DNA of 58,683 nucleotides, taken from contig DYFC01000013.1 in the NCBI GenBank assembly GCA_020725385.1, positions 1 to 58,683 on the forward strand. Direction: 5' to 3'. A model generated the notes under the pieces. That model saw only the letters and a program-made list of their open reading frames with translations. It did not search any database and had not been told where the DNA came from. Position numbers and translations under genes: made by a program. Positions 17,163 to 27,525 of this stretch are shown here, one piece after another; the first letter of the stretch is position 1, and every line of letters starts with the position of its first letter. Source of the DNA: Nitrospira japonica. Lineage in GTDB: Bacteria > Nitrospirota > Thermodesulfovibrionia > Thermodesulfovibrionales > SM23-35.

Positions 17163-19114
17163 AGGCATTTTTTCCTTTCTTTTTTTTGTTCTTATCGTAT
17201 CTTGGGCTTATTTCTGAATATCCTATAAAACATAAAGAAATATGGTTTGCATCCGGGATTTCTACAGTTATTATATGTGGATTTTTTCATTTTAAAAGTG
17301 AAGAAAAAAAATATTCCGTCGAGTTTCTATTCTCATTGTCAATAATGCTCGCTGCTACCCTTCAAGTCATAAATATTCAATGGCTCAAGATATTGTACTT
17401 TCCATTTATAATTATTCTCAGTTTTTTTTATGGGAAGAGAACGATAATACCTCTTTCAATACTTATGCCATCTCTTGAGGCAAAAAAATTCTTTGAAAGC
17501 CAAAGTATTATAGAGAACATTATATTTTTTTTAGTTCTCTTCATTACAGCATTAATATCTGTATTTTTACTGAAAAGTCCCGAGCGTAAAGAGGAAAAAA
17601 ACAGTAAGGGAAACAAACAAACTGAAAGAATCGATGATTTCTTGGATGAAACAAAGGTATTAGGTAGCAGTAAATTTGTTTCTGATTATTTTGAATCAAC
17701 ATTCAATCCGGATAATGAAATGAAGGAAATTCTTGAGATTTCAAAAAAGACAATCTTCGCCGATTCTGTGAATTTGTTTACAGGGTATGGTGAAGAATTA
17801 AAGTTAAGGTGTTCAACCGATGGTGCAAGGGGAATCATTACCATTGATGGAGGATTAATAACCCAGTGCTATAAAGAAAGAAAAAATATTATTGCTACAG
17901 ATATGCACGGTAAGAAAATTGAGGCCGGTTATGTCAGGAAAGAACATATTTCATCATTAATAGCTGTTCCTATTACAGACGGAGATTTTGTTCTCGGGGT
18001 TGTTACAGCCGATAGTTCACGTGTCAGAGCATTTTCCTCCGCTGATCTTGATACATTAAGAATATTTTCAAATCAGATTATGAAAATATTGCAGAGAGAG
18101 CGTGTCTATCCACAAATTCATCGTTCTTTTAATACTCTGAAAATTCTGAATGAAGAGAGTTCAAAGCTTCTATCCTCACTTAACCTTGAAGTAATAGTTC
18201 AAAACCTGATTGATAGTGCATTCAGGATTGCTCCAGGTTCAATAGTTTTTTTTCTTTCAAGAGATAGAAATTTTGAGCTGTTTAATTTCAAAGGGATACA
18301 GGAACCGGAAAGAAGAAATTTTAGTTTAAAAGGTACATTAATTGAAATGTCGGTAAAAAACAAAGCCCCCTTATTTATATCAGATGTAAAAAAATATAGG
18401 ATGCCTGTTCTTCCTTTTGATTCAGGAGAAATAGGGTCAGTTTTTTCACTGCCTCTTATTTATGAAAAAGAAATTATCGGGCTTCTTGTTGTTACCTCGG
18501 AAGAGACCGGAGCTTTTAATTCGTATCAGGCAGAAATTCTTTCGGTTCTTGGAAATCAAGCTTCAATCTCAATTACAAATGCAAAATTCCATTCCGAGAT
18601 CGAAAAAATTGCGATAACCGATGGTCTTACAGGCCTTTTCAATCACAGGCATTTTCAGGAACGACTTTTACAGGAATTCAAAAGACTTGAGAGATTCACC
18701 GAACCAATGTCTTTGCTCCTTATTGATATAGATTATTTTAAGAAAGTAAATGATACTTACGGTCATCCTGTGGGTGATTCAGTGCTCAAAGGTGTTGCTG
18801 GAGTTATAGGAAAAACGATTAGAAATATTGATATTGCCGCAAGATATGGCGGGGAGGAGTTTGCTGTAATATTAATCGGGACCGATATTAATGGTGCAAA
18901 TAATATGGCTGAAAGACTAAGAAAAACTATATCAGATGTTAAATTCAAAGCTGACGGCAATATATTTCATGTAACCATAAGTACAGGAATTGCGGCATGG
19001 AGCAAAGAAATTAAATCAACAATGGATTTTATAGATAGAGCTGATAAGGCACTATATCATGCTAAAAATAGTGGAAGAAACAGGTGTGTTGTTTGGGATG
19101 AAATAAAAAGTTAA
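17096..19114 (+). CDS. Membrane-anchored GAF-GAF-GGDEF diguanylate cyclase
   Basis: The up to 672-residue protein has several membrane segments (about residues 24-160), two GAF-like sensor domains (about 195-335 and 350-500) and a C-terminal GGDEF domain. The active-site loop reads GGEEF and LTGLFNHRHF precedes it, so cyclic-di-GMP synthesis is likely. An RxxD inhibitory site is not obvious. GTG 17096 is used here with a GAGGGA nearby, but it lies within the DUF507 gene; a later TTG at 17186 is possible. It is transcribed behind ribosomal-protein genes, an unusual place for a c-di-GMP enzyme. Confidence 0.88.
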   Translation: MGNTLQKILQGRRNKERQSLQLKAFFPFFFLFLSYLGLISEYPIKHKEIWFASGISTVIICGFFHFKSEEKKYSVEFLFSLSIMLAATLQVINIQWLKILYFPFIIILSFFYGKRTIIPLSILMPSLEAKKFFESQSIIENIIFFLVLFITALISVFLLKSPERKEEKNSKGNKQTERIDDFLDETKVLGSSKFVSDYFESTFNPDNEMKEILEISKKTIFADSVNLFTGYGEELKLRCSTDGARGIITIDGGLITQCYKERKNIIATDMHGKKIEAGYVRKEHISSLIAVPITDGDFVLGVVTADSSRVRAFSSADLDTLRIFSNQIMKILQRERVYPQIHRSFNTLKILNEESSKLLSSLNLEVIVQNLIDSAFRIAPGSIVFFLSRDRNFELFNFKGIQEPERRNFSLKGTLIEMSVKNKAPLFISDVKKYRMPVLPFDSGEIGSVFSLPLIYEKEIIGLLVVTSEETGAFNSYQAEILSVLGNQASISITNAKFHSEIEKIAITDGLTGLFNHRHFQERLLQEFKRLERFTEPMSLLLIDIDYFKKVNDTYGHPVGDSVLKGVAGVIGKTIRNIDIAARYGGEEFAVILIGTDINGANNMAERLRKTISDVKFKADGNIFHVTISTGIAAWSKEIKSTMDFIDRADKALYHAKNSGRNRCVVWDEIKS

Positions 19115-19140
19115 ATTAAAATAATAGGTTATAAAAAGAC

Positions 19141-19198
19141 TTGACAGAATAACTTAATACTTGTTAAATTATTAGCACTTAAAGGTTGAGAGTGCTAA
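19141..19198 (+). promoter_or_regulatory. Heat-shock promoter with CIRCE operator for hrcA-grpE-dnaK
   Basis: TTGACA at 19141-19146 and a -10-like TTAAAT at 19164-19169 are 17 bp apart. CIRCE follows at 19172-19198: TTAGCACTT, nine bases, GAGTGCTAA, one mismatch from the consensus dyad. HrcA binds this element and represses the chaperone operon. The operator ends 2 nt before the hrcA ATG, so it also forms a stem at the mRNA start. Confidence 0.95.
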
Positions 19199-19200
19199 CG

Positions 19201-20241
19201 ATGCATAAATTAAGCGAAAGAAGTAAAAGAGTACTTTATGCAGTAGTTCAAAGCTACATTAACTACCCTGATCCTGTTGGTTCACGGGTGGTGACGAAAA
19301 GGTATTCTTTTGGCCTTTCACCGGCAACTATCCGTAATATCATGGCAGATCTTGAGGATATGGGATTTCTGACACAACCCCATACTTCTGCTGGAAGAAT
19401 ACCAACGGATCTCGGTTACAGGTTTTATGTTGATTCCATATCAACAAAAGGAGATGTTTCGTCTAATGTAGAAGTTGAAATATTGCAAGGTTTATATAAT
19501 AGGCTCCAGGTTTTGAAAAATAATATTGAATTATTGTTGAGTGAGACAACAAAAAGTCTCTCAGCTCTTTCTCATTATCTTGGTGTAGCAATGTCTCCTG
19601 CGCCTGATTTAACGGTATTCAGTAAAATCAATCTTCTGAAATATCAGTCTGACAAAGTAGCGGTTGTGCTTTTTACTGATGATGGAAGAATTAAAAATAA
19701 GACATTGCAGGTTGGTCCGGAAATATCTCAAAAAGATCTTAACAGGATAGCACAATATCTCAACAGTGAATTTTCGGGTTTAACTTTTGATGAGATAAGG
19801 GTAAGATTATTTAATGAGATATCGAAAGATAAAACAAGATGTGATACACTTATATCAAGAGCACTGAATATATGCAGGGAAGCTCTTTATTTTACATTCA
19901 ATGAACTTTTTGTTTCAGGTTTATCTGAGGTTTTAGAATTACCCGATTTTGCGGATTTAAACAAGATTCGTGAATTGTCAAGAGCTATTGAAGACAAGCA
20001 TATGATAATAAAGCTTCTTGATAAATTATCCGAAACAGAAGGACTTAAGGTAATAATTGGCTCGGAAAATACTATAACTAATCTAAAAGATATCAGCCTT
20101 ATTGTTTCTCCTTGCAAAGAAGGAGACCGTCAGGTTGGTATCGTTGGTTTAATTGGACCTACAAGAATGAATTATGCCAAGGCGATGTATATTGTAGAAA
20201 ATACAGCACGATTCATTACAAAAATGCTTACCGAAAAATAG
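19201..20241 (+). CDS. hrcA: Heat-inducible repressor HrcA
   Basis: The 346-residue repressor of heat-shock genes has an N-terminal winged helix (MHKLSERSKRVLYAVVQSYI, SPATIRNIMADLEDMGFL, HTSAGRIPTDLGYRFYV) and the long HrcA effector domain. ATG 19201 is chosen; an upstream in-frame TTG at 19186 lies inside the CIRCE element. It is the first gene of hrcA-grpE-dnaK and so represses itself. Confidence 0.96.
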   Translation: MHKLSERSKRVLYAVVQSYINYPDPVGSRVVTKRYSFGLSPATIRNIMADLEDMGFLTQPHTSAGRIPTDLGYRFYVDSISTKGDVSSNVEVEILQGLYNRLQVLKNNIELLLSETTKSLSALSHYLGVAMSPAPDLTVFSKINLLKYQSDKVAVVLFTDDGRIKNKTLQVGPEISQKDLNRIAQYLNSEFSGLTFDEIRVRLFNEISKDKTRCDTLISRALNICREALYFTFNELFVSGLSEVLELPDFADLNKIRELSRAIEDKHMIIKLLDKLSETEGLKVIIGSENTITNLKDISLIVSPCKEGDRQVGIVGLIGPTRMNYAKAMYIVENTARFITKMLTEK

Positions 20242-20251
20242 GGAGAGAACA

Positions 20252-20845
20252 ATGGAAGATAATCAGATCGGAGATGAGCAGATTATTGTGCCTGAACAAG
20301 AAACAACTGAAATGAAGTCCCAATCTGAAAGTGCTTCTGTAGAAATAGATAAACTTCAACAGGAGCTCAACGAAGCAAATAATAAGTACCTGCGGCTCTA
20401 TGCAGAATTTGAAAATTATAAAAAACGAACAAATAAAGATAAAGAAGAACTTATAAAATACGGAAATGAGAGTCTGATATATGAGCTTCTTACGGTTATT
20501 GATAACCTTGAGATGGCACTAAAACATTCAACAGGAAACTCATCATCAGGTCTTGTTCAGGGAGTTGAAATAACTTATAAAGAGTTAATGAAGACTCTTG
20601 AAAAATTCGGGCTTTCGGTAATTGAAGCCGAGGGAAAGATTTTTGATCCTGCGGTGCATCACGCGATGTCACAGGTAGAACGTGATGATATTGATGAAAA
20701 TATTATAGTTGAAGAATATAGAAAAGGATATAAACTTAAAGATAAAGTTATAAGACCTTCATTAGTAGCTGTTTCAAAGAAAATTTCTAAAAATCAACAA
20801 GAAGAAACAGCAGAAACCGAAAAAAATAATATAGAGGAGGAATAA
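20252..20845 (+). CDS. grpE: GrpE nucleotide exchange factor
   Basis: The 197-residue cochaperone releases ADP from DnaK. A long coiled coil (about 30-90) precedes the beta domain ([24 protein letters not shown]). [13 protein letters not shown] is the typical signature. It sits 10 nt after hrcA and 4 nt before dnaK, with GGAGAG before ATG 20252. Confidence 0.96.
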   Translation: MEDNQIGDEQIIVPEQETTEMKSQSESASVEIDKLQQELNEANNKYLRLYAEFENYKKRTNKDKEELIKYGNESLIYELLTVIDNLEMALKHSTGNSSSGLVQGVEITYKELMKTLEKFGLSVIEAEGKIFDPAVHHAMSQVERDDIDENIIVEEYRKGYKLKDKVIRPSLVAVSKKISKNQQEETAETEKNNIEEE

Positions 20846-20849
20846 TAAT

Positions 20850-22769
20850 ATGGGCAAAGCAGTTGGAATAGATCTTGGTACAACAAACTCGGTAGTGGCT
20901 GTAGTACAGGGGGGAGACCCGGTTGTAATACCTAATCAGGAAGGTTCAAGAACTACACCTTCTGTTGTCGCAATTACAGAAAAAGGTGAAAGACTCGTAG
21001 GACAGATTGCAAAAAGACAGGCTATTACTAATCCTGAAAACACTATCTTTTCAATAAAGAGGTTAATGGGTAGAAAATATAATTCTCCAGAGGTTGAGCA
21101 CGCAAAGAAAAGACTTCCTTATAAAATCGTTCAAGCACCCAATGGAGATGCTCATGTTGAAATTAGAGGAAAGGTTTATTCTCCACCGGAAATATCAGCA
21201 ATGATTCTTCAAAAGCTGAAACAGGCAGCAGAAGATTATCTTGGAGAGCCTGTTACCGAAGCTGTTATTACTGTTCCTGCTTATTTTGATGATAGTCAAA
21301 GACAGGCTACCAAAGATGCCGGAAGAATAGCAGGCCTGAATGTTCTAAGAATAATAAACGAGCCTACAGCAGCGGCATTAGCTTATGGAATGGATAAAAA
21401 GAAAGAGGAAAAAATAGGTGTCTATGATCTCGGAGGCGGCACATTCGATATCTCAATACTTGAGATTGGTGAAGGGGTTATTGAGGTAAAATCTACCAAT
21501 GGAAATACATATCTTGGCGGTGATGACTTTGACCTGAGAATTATGGACTGGCTTGTTGAAGAATTTAAGAAAGATCAAGGTATTGATTTAAAGAATGATA
21601 GAATGGCTTTGCAAAGGCTCAAGGAAGCTGCTGAAAAAGCGAAGATAGAACTATCAACAGCGACTGAAACAGAAATTAATCTGCCTTTTATAACTGCTGA
21701 TGCAACAGGTCCAAAGCATCTTTTGATGAAATTATCAAGAGCGAAATTCGAGCAGCTTGTCGGAGATTTAATCGAAGATTCGATTGGTCCGTGTAAAAAT
21801 GCTCTTTCTGATGCAAACCTTACACCTTCACAGATTGATGAGGTTCTACTTGTTGGTGGACAGACAAGAACACCCAAGGTCCAGCAGACTGTTCAGGCAT
21901 TCTTTGGAAAAGAACCTAATAAGACAGTTAACCCTGATGAAGTTGTGGCTGTTGGAGCAGCAATTCAGGCAGCAGTTCTTAAAGGTGATGTGAAGGAAGT
22001 TCTTCTACTTGATGTAACACCGCTATCACTTGGTATTGAAACACTCGGCGGAATCTTTACAAAGATTATCGAGAGAAACACAACAATACCTACCAAGAAA
22101 AGCCAGATATTTTCTACTGCAACAGATAATCAACCCGCGGTTTCTATTAAAGTTTATCAGGGCGAACGTGAGATGGCAGCGGATAATAAACTGCTTGGTA
22201 ATTTTGAACTTATTGGAATACCGCCTGCTCCAAGAGGAGTCCCTCAAATAGAAGTTACTTTCGATATAGATGCAAATGGAATTCTTCATGTTTCAGCAAA
22301 AGATCTGGGCACAGGAAAAGAGCAATCTATCAGAATAACTGCATCAAGTGGTTTATCAGAAGAGGAAATAAAGAAAATGATGAGAGAGGCTGAAGCTCAC
22401 TCTGAAGAAGATAAGAAAAAGAAGCAACTTGCGGAGGCTAAAAACGAAGCTGATACAATGATATATACTGTAGAGAAATCTCTTAAAGATTATGGTGATA
22501 AGTTAACAGAATCAGAAAAATCTGATATTCAGGCAGCTCTTGAAAAAGTAAAGAAATTAAAGGATTCAAGCACTGACCCATCTGAAATAAAATCAGCCAC
22601 TGAAACATTGATGACAAAATCACACAAACTTGCAGAACATATGTATAAAGGTGCCGGCGCTCAGGCAGGAGCAGGACAAGGTGCTGCCGGAGCACAGGCA
22701 GGAACAAAAGGGCCGGAAGAAGAGGTAGTTGAAGCCGAATTTGAAGATGTTGATAAGGATAAAAAATAG
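20850..22769 (+). CDS. dnaK: Chaperone protein DnaK (Hsp70)
   Basis: The 639-residue Hsp70 has the N-terminal ATPase signature [19 protein letters not shown] and [11 protein letters not shown]. The substrate-binding domain starts near [10 protein letters not shown], and a helical lid ends in a Gly/Ala-rich tail with the acidic [12 protein letters not shown] end that binds cochaperones. AGGAGG precedes ATG 20850. An intrinsic terminator follows, so dnaJ-rsmE is at least partly separate. Confidence 0.98.
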   Translation: MGKAVGIDLGTTNSVVAVVQGGDPVVIPNQEGSRTTPSVVAITEKGERLVGQIAKRQAITNPENTIFSIKRLMGRKYNSPEVEHAKKRLPYKIVQAPNGDAHVEIRGKVYSPPEISAMILQKLKQAAEDYLGEPVTEAVITVPAYFDDSQRQATKDAGRIAGLNVLRIINEPTAAALAYGMDKKKEEKIGVYDLGGGTFDISILEIGEGVIEVKSTNGNTYLGGDDFDLRIMDWLVEEFKKDQGIDLKNDRMALQRLKEAAEKAKIELSTATETEINLPFITADATGPKHLLMKLSRAKFEQLVGDLIEDSIGPCKNALSDANLTPSQIDEVLLVGGQTRTPKVQQTVQAFFGKEPNKTVNPDEVVAVGAAIQAAVLKGDVKEVLLLDVTPLSLGIETLGGIFTKIIERNTTIPTKKSQIFSTATDNQPAVSIKVYQGEREMAADNKLLGNFELIGIPPAPRGVPQIEVTFDIDANGILHVSAKDLGTGKEQSIRITASSGLSEEEIKKMMREAEAHSEEDKKKKQLAEAKNEADTMIYTVEKSLKDYGDKLTESEKSDIQAALEKVKKLKDSSTDPSEIKSATETLMTKSHKLAEHMYKGAGAQAGAGQGAAGAQAGTKGPEEEVVEAEFEDVDKDKK

Positions 22770-22798
22770 ATTAACATTAATAAAAAATTAGGCATAAA

Positions 22799-22829
22799 AA
22801 ATTCCCCCTGCAAAAAGGGGGAATTTTTT
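22799..22829 (+). terminator. Intrinsic terminator after dnaK
   Basis: AAATTCCCCC at 22799-22808 and GGGGGAATTT at 22817-22826 form a 10-bp stem with an 8-nt loop, and the T-run extends to 22829. It should end the hrcA-grpE-dnaK transcript. Confidence 0.9.
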
Positions 22830-22872
22830 GAGAAATGCTAATATATAATATCTTTTTTATTATCACAAAATT

Positions 22873-22878
22873 TATAAT
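22873..22878 (+). promoter_or_regulatory. -10 element of dnaJ, near-leaderless
   Basis: TATAAT lies only 10 bp before the dnaJ ATG at 22889. Transcription from it would start about 4 nt before the ATG, and no ribosome-binding site is present. The -35 region is weak. Confidence 0.45.
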
Positions 22879-22888
22879 TTAAGACATA

Positions 22889-23989
22889 ATGAAAGACTAT
22901 TACGAAATACTCGGTGTTTCAAGGGATGCAAGCGAAGCTGATATTAAAAAGGCTTACAGGCAACTTGCGATGAAATACCATCCTGACAGAAATCCAGGTA
23001 ATAAGGAATACGAAGAAAAATTCAAGGAAATTAATGAAGCTTACTCCTGTCTTTCCGATAAAGAAAAAAGGGAATATTACGATAGATTCGGAACAACCGA
23101 AGGAATAGGACAGGGCTTTGGCAGTCCATTCGGAACAGGTTTTGGTGATGTATTTGAAGACATATTTGGAGATTTTTTTGGAACATTTACAGGCAGGCGG
23201 AGGCCAAGACCAACTAAAGGAAATGATCTCCGGTATGATCTTGATATAACTCTTATGGAGGCAGCATTCGGTGTAGAAAAGAATATTGAAATACCGAGAT
23301 GGGAAGATTGTATATCATGTAGAGGTTCTGGTTCTGCTCCCGGGAAATCTCCATCTGTATGCCCCTCCTGTAAGGGTACCGGTCAGATAAGAATGCAACA
23401 GGGATTCTTTAGTATAGCTAAAACGTGCGGTAAATGTAATGGAGAAGGTAAAATAATTACCCATCCGTGTAAAGAATGCGAAGGTCTTGGCAAAGTAAAG
23501 ATATATAAAACAGTGAATTTGAAAATACCGGCAGGTGTTGATACAGGCTCAAGGCTAAGACTTTCAGGCGAAGGAGAGATGGGATTCAACGGAGGTCCCC
23601 GTGGAGATCTTTACGTTTACATCAATGTTCAAGAACATCCTATCTTTAAAAGAGACGGTAATGATATTTATTGTGATATTCCTCTTTCATTTCCTCAGGC
23701 TGCTCTTGGAGCTGAAATCGAAGTACCAACCATATATGGTAATGAAAAGTTAAAAATACCGGCAGGTACATCATCAGGTAAAGCATTCCATTTAAAAGGA
23801 AAAGGAATACAGAAACTTGGCAGTAATTATAAAGGAGATCAGATAGTCAGAGTTTTTGTTGATGTGCCAAAGACATTAACTCCGAGACAAAGGGAACTCC
23901 TTGAAGAATTCGCAAAAATAAGCGGAGATGAGGTCTCTAAATCTTTTAAGAATAAACTCAAAGACCTGTTTACAGGAGCAGAAAAATAG
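22889..23989 (+). CDS. dnaJ: Chaperone protein DnaJ (Hsp40)
   Basis: The 366-residue cochaperone stimulates DnaK. The J domain (1-70) has the HPD motif in MKYHPDRN, followed by a Gly/Phe-rich region. The zinc domain holds four CXXCXGXG repeats ([32 protein letters not shown]), and the C-terminal substrate domains follow. It is separated from dnaK by a terminator and seems to have its own promoter, so no CIRCE is seen directly before it. Confidence 0.97.
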   Translation: MKDYYEILGVSRDASEADIKKAYRQLAMKYHPDRNPGNKEYEEKFKEINEAYSCLSDKEKREYYDRFGTTEGIGQGFGSPFGTGFGDVFEDIFGDFFGTFTGRRRPRPTKGNDLRYDLDITLMEAAFGVEKNIEIPRWEDCISCRGSGSAPGKSPSVCPSCKGTGQIRMQQGFFSIAKTCGKCNGEGKIITHPCKECEGLGKVKIYKTVNLKIPAGVDTGSRLRLSGEGEMGFNGGPRGDLYVYINVQEHPIFKRDGNDIYCDIPLSFPQAALGAEIEVPTIYGNEKLKIPAGTSSGKAFHLKGKGIQKLGSNYKGDQIVRVFVDVPKTLTPRQRELLEEFAKISGDEVSKSFKNKLKDLFTGAEK

Positions 23990-24018
23990 TTTGTGGAAAT
24001 ATTGCCTTCAAATGTAAT

Positions 24019-24825
24019 ATGTTTAGATTATTCCTTCCATCCATATCTATAGATCAAAATCAAATTATTATTCAAGGAGAAAAAGCCCGCTATATCTCTA
24101 TTATACTTCGCTGTAAAACAGGGGATCCACTTGTAGTTTTTGACGGTCAGGGAAATTGTTTTAAGACAAAGATAATCAGTATCGATAGAAAACAGGTGCT
24201 TGCAGACATTGTTGAAAGCATCTCTGTTAATACAGAATCTAATACAGATATAATTCTTCTTCAGGGAATCTTAAAAGGCGAAAAAATGGATTTCGTTATC
24301 CAGAAAGCTACGGAACTTGGTGTCAAGAAAATAATTCCTTTGATTACTGAAAGGACCCAAATTAGGACAACAAGAAAGACAGAGAGATGGACAAAAATAG
24401 CTGAAGAGGCTTCAAGACAATCAGGAAGAATTATTGTGCCGGTAATTTATGAGCCGGTTAACTTCTCTATTTTTTTAAAAGAAATAAGAAATAAATTAGT
24501 TTTCAAACAGATAATAGATAAAGAACAAGAATGCAGAAATGTCCGGATACCAAAGACCGGAAATATCGATAAAGATATTGAAATGACAGGATTAATATTT
24601 TGGGAAGAAGATGGCATACCATTGAAAGAAGCGGTTTCATATTTAAAGACTTCACCATTTTATTTAGTTATTGGTCCGGAGGGTGGTTTCACAAAAGAAG
24701 AAATTTTACTGGCAAAAGAAAACGGGTTAATTATAACTTCTCTCGGTAAAAGAATCCTTAGAGCAGAAACCGCGACTATCTCGGCGATTTCAATAATTCA
24801 ATATGCAATCGGAGATATTGGATAG
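24019..24825 (+). CDS. rsmE: 16S rRNA m3U1498 methyltransferase
   Basis: The 268-residue SPOUT-class methyltransferase has an N-terminal PUA-like domain (residues 1-70) and the knot fold with IGPEGGFTKEEI and LGKRILRAETA, the SAM-binding signature. GEKMDFVIQKATELGV is typical of the family. It lies 29 nt after dnaJ, a frequent neighbour, and converges on the hybrid kinase gene with 22 nt between. Confidence 0.94.
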   Translation: MFRLFLPSISIDQNQIIIQGEKARYISIILRCKTGDPLVVFDGQGNCFKTKIISIDRKQVLADIVESISVNTESNTDIILLQGILKGEKMDFVIQKATELGVKKIIPLITERTQIRTTRKTERWTKIAEEASRQSGRIIVPVIYEPVNFSIFLKEIRNKLVFKQIIDKEQECRNVRIPKTGNIDKDIEMTGLIFWEEDGIPLKEAVSYLKTSPFYLVIGPEGGFTKEEILLAKENGLIITSLGKRILRAETATISAISIIQYAIGDIG

Positions 24826-24847
24826 CCCGGATAAATTATTGTTCGGC

Positions 24848-27403
24848 TCATCCGTTATTTTTTTGAATAACTTCTTTTATCTTATGTGAAAGCAATGATG
24901 GGGTTACAGGTTTGCTAAGAAATTCAAGTCCCTCGTCAAGAAGTCCTTTCCGGTGTATAATATCCGCTGTATAGCCACTTAAAAATATAGCTTTCGCATC
25001 GCCTTTTATTTTCTTTATTTCAATGAAAGTTTCCTTTCCATTCAAGCCCGGCATAATTAAATCAATTATGCATAGAAGAATTTTGTCTTTGTTTTCTGAA
25101 AATAGTTCAATAGCTTCCTTACCGTTTTTAGCTGTTAAAATATCATAACCAAAGTCTTCGAGCATTTCTGTAAGTGAATTCCTGACATCATCTTCATCCT
25201 CGACAAGCAAAAGTGTTCCTGTTCCTTTCTCATGTTCGGTAAATATTCTCTCTACAAGTTTAACATCCTTAATGGATATTAAAGGCAGATATATTCTAAA
25301 AGTACTGCCTTTGCCTTTTTCACTATAAACATTAATAAAGCCTTTGTGCTGTTTTATAATACCATAAACTATTGCCAGACCGAGTCCTGTGCCTTTGCCT
25401 ACTTCTTTTGTAGTGAAAAATGGTTCAAAAATTCTTTGACGTGTATTTTCATCCATCCCGATTCCTGTATCTGTTATAGTTATAACAACATAATCACCCT
25501 GTTTACCATATCCATGAGATTTTATGAATTCATTATCCATCTGTAATATATCGGTCTCGATAATTAATTGACCACCGTCTGGCATTGCATCTTTTGCGTT
25601 TGTAGCAAGATTCATTAGAACCTGCTCAATCTGTCCGGGGTCCGCCATTATAAATAATTCGGTTTCTTTAAGTATTGTCTTGAATATAATATCCTCTCCA
25701 ATTATTCTCATGAGGATGTTTTTCATATGAATTATTATTTCATTTACATTTACAGGTACGGGATTCATAATCTGCTTTTTGCTGAATGCGAGAAGATTTT
25801 TGGTTAAATTTGCTGCCTTATCGGACAAATCCAGGATGTTTTTTGCATAATTAATTAAAGGATTGTCTTCCCCGAGTTTCATTTTTAAGAAGTAAGCATA
25901 TGTAGTAACCGCTGTTAATATATTGTTAAAATCATGGGCAATTCCGCCTGCGAACTGACCGATTGCTTCCATCTTCTGAGCCTGAAGAAGTTGTTTATAA
26001 AGATTTTCCTTTTCGATTTCCGATTTTTTCCAGTCAGTAATATCAAGAAGCGAGACAATACTCTGACCGCTATCTGTAATCATTGCTGCGGTCACCACAA
26101 CATCTTTGATGTCACCTGATTTAATTTTAATCCGGGTTTCATAATTTCTTGGAACAGCATCAGGCTGAATTCTTCTCAAATCATGAAATTTTCTTAATTT
26201 ATCTAATTCTTCAACTGGTATAAATTCTGTCCAGCTTTTACCTATTATTTCCGAAGTTGAATAACCTGTGAGTTTTTCAACCTCGCTGTTTATAAGTGCG
26301 ATTTTGGTATCAGCTTCAATTATAAAAGTAGCATTCCCGGTATTCTCAAATATTGCCCTGTATTTTTCTTCTGATTTTTTTAATGCCTCTTCTGCTCTCT
26401 TATGTTCCTCCATATCCCGAAGAATATTATTTTGCCGCCATATCAGACAAAAGAATATTCCTGTGCCCGTTATCAAAATTGTTACTATGACTGTTACTAT
26501 CCAAAAAAGCTTTTTTACAGGTTCGTATATTTCTTCTTTGTCTGTTTTAGCAACAATAAACCATGGTGAGTCAGGAATTTGTTTGATTACTGCAATAACA
26601 GGGTTACCCCTGTAATCAATACCTTCAGCGATTCCCTTTACCCCGCGTAAAGCCATTGCTTCGGGTAATTGCGTCTCTTTTATTGAAAATCTTAATTTCA
26701 ACGCAGTATCTTTTCTGTGCCTGAGTTCATTTAAAAAAACTACGTTTTCATTTTCTCTCCGAAATAATACGGTTTCTGATGTTCTGCTTTTTGTTGGCCA
26801 TTTCTGGATTAATGGATATAAAAATGTATGAGGATTGATTCTTAAAATAAAGATTCCGGCAGGAACATTAATTTTTAAGGAAAATACAGGTATAACAAGG
26901 GTTAGACGGATTGTATTTAAAGCTTTGTTGTAATACAAATCGGATAAGATTATTTTTCGGGATTTAATTGATTCTTTTATTAAATCCTTTGCTCCCTGTC
27001 CTAATGTCTCTTTTATATTAGAAACCGAAAAAATTATATTATTGTTTTTGTCAACAAGAAATATACTCTGGTATTGATGAAGATTCAAGATGCTTTCTAA
27101 GAAGTAATAAAAGTTTTTTTTTGAGGGAATTCCCGGAGCCTTTGAAGTTAAATATTCAATTTCGGAAGCTATAGTAGGATTGTTATAAATAATCAGCGCA
27201 TCCGATAGTATTTCTTTGCGCCAATTTGTAATCTGTTCTGCTTTCAGTTCAGCAATTGCATTTAGATTTTCAAGGCTATTATATTTAATAATATTTTTTT
27301 GTTTTTGATAAAAAACATATCCTGTAGCCCATATGCAGATAGTAAGAATCAGAAAAATAAAGATTAATTTATATGGAACTTTATTTGTTAGAATATATTT
27401 CAT
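24848..27403 (-). CDS. Membrane hybrid sensor histidine kinase (sensor-PAS-HisKA-HATPase-REC)
   Basis: The 851-residue kinase has a first membrane helix at about 12-32, an extracytoplasmic sensor of about 260 residues and a second helix near 300-322. A PAS domain (about 343-455) follows, then HisKA with His at about 490 in GGIAHDFNN. The ATPase domain carries NLATNAKDAM, DTGIGMDEN and GTGLGLAIVYG. A C-terminal receiver has its Asp in IIDLIMPGLNG. Phosphate could pass from His to the attached receiver or to a separate regulator. It lies downstream of a NarL-type regulator gene, and a 19-bp palindrome sits about 45 nt before its start. The ligand cannot be inferred. Confidence 0.92.
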   Translation of the reverse strand: MKYILTNKVPYKLIFIFLILTICIWATGYVFYQKQKNIIKYNSLENLNAIAELKAEQITNWRKEILSDALIIYNNPTIASEIEYLTSKAPGIPSKKNFYYFLESILNLHQYQSIFLVDKNNNIIFSVSNIKETLGQGAKDLIKESIKSRKIILSDLYYNKALNTIRLTLVIPVFSLKINVPAGIFILRINPHTFLYPLIQKWPTKSRTSETVLFRRENENVVFLNELRHRKDTALKLRFSIKETQLPEAMALRGVKGIAEGIDYRGNPVIAVIKQIPDSPWFIVAKTDKEEIYEPVKKLFWIVTVIVTILITGTGIFFCLIWRQNNILRDMEEHKRAEEALKKSEEKYRAIFENTGNATFIIEADTKIALINSEVEKLTGYSTSEIIGKSWTEFIPVEELDKLRKFHDLRRIQPDAVPRNYETRIKIKSGDIKDVVVTAAMITDSGQSIVSLLDITDWKKSEIEKENLYKQLLQAQKMEAIGQFAGGIAHDFNNILTAVTTYAYFLKMKLGEDNPLINYAKNILDLSDKAANLTKNLLAFSKKQIMNPVPVNVNEIIIHMKNILMRIIGEDIIFKTILKETELFIMADPGQIEQVLMNLATNAKDAMPDGGQLIIETDILQMDNEFIKSHGYGKQGDYVVITITDTGIGMDENTRQRIFEPFFTTKEVGKGTGLGLAIVYGIIKQHKGFINVYSEKGKGSTFRIYLPLISIKDVKLVERIFTEHEKGTGTLLLVEDEDDVRNSLTEMLEDFGYDILTAKNGKEAIELFSENKDKILLCIIDLIMPGLNGKETFIEIKKIKGDAKAIFLSGYTADIIHRKGLLDEGLEFLSKPVTPSLLSHKIKEVIQKNNG

Positions 27404-27448
27404 TTAAGCCTATATTTTTTATTTTGCAGAAATTAATTCAATGAAAAC

Positions 27449-27467
27449 AATCAGGAAAATCCTGATT
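27449..27467. promoter_or_regulatory. Palindrome AATCAGGA-N3-TCCTGATT upstream of the hybrid kinase
   Basis: A perfect 8-bp dyad with 3-bp spacer (AAA) lies in the 122-bp gap between the NarL-type regulator and the hybrid kinase, 45 nt upstream of the kinase start. The identical dyad occurs at 29772-29790. This is the symmetric form expected for a dimeric LuxR/NarL-type DNA-binding domain. Confidence 0.6.
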
Positions 27468-27525
27468 AAAACGTATGAAAGTTCTAAAAATACGAGGACA
27501 TTCCGGAAGGGATGTATTTTAATAA

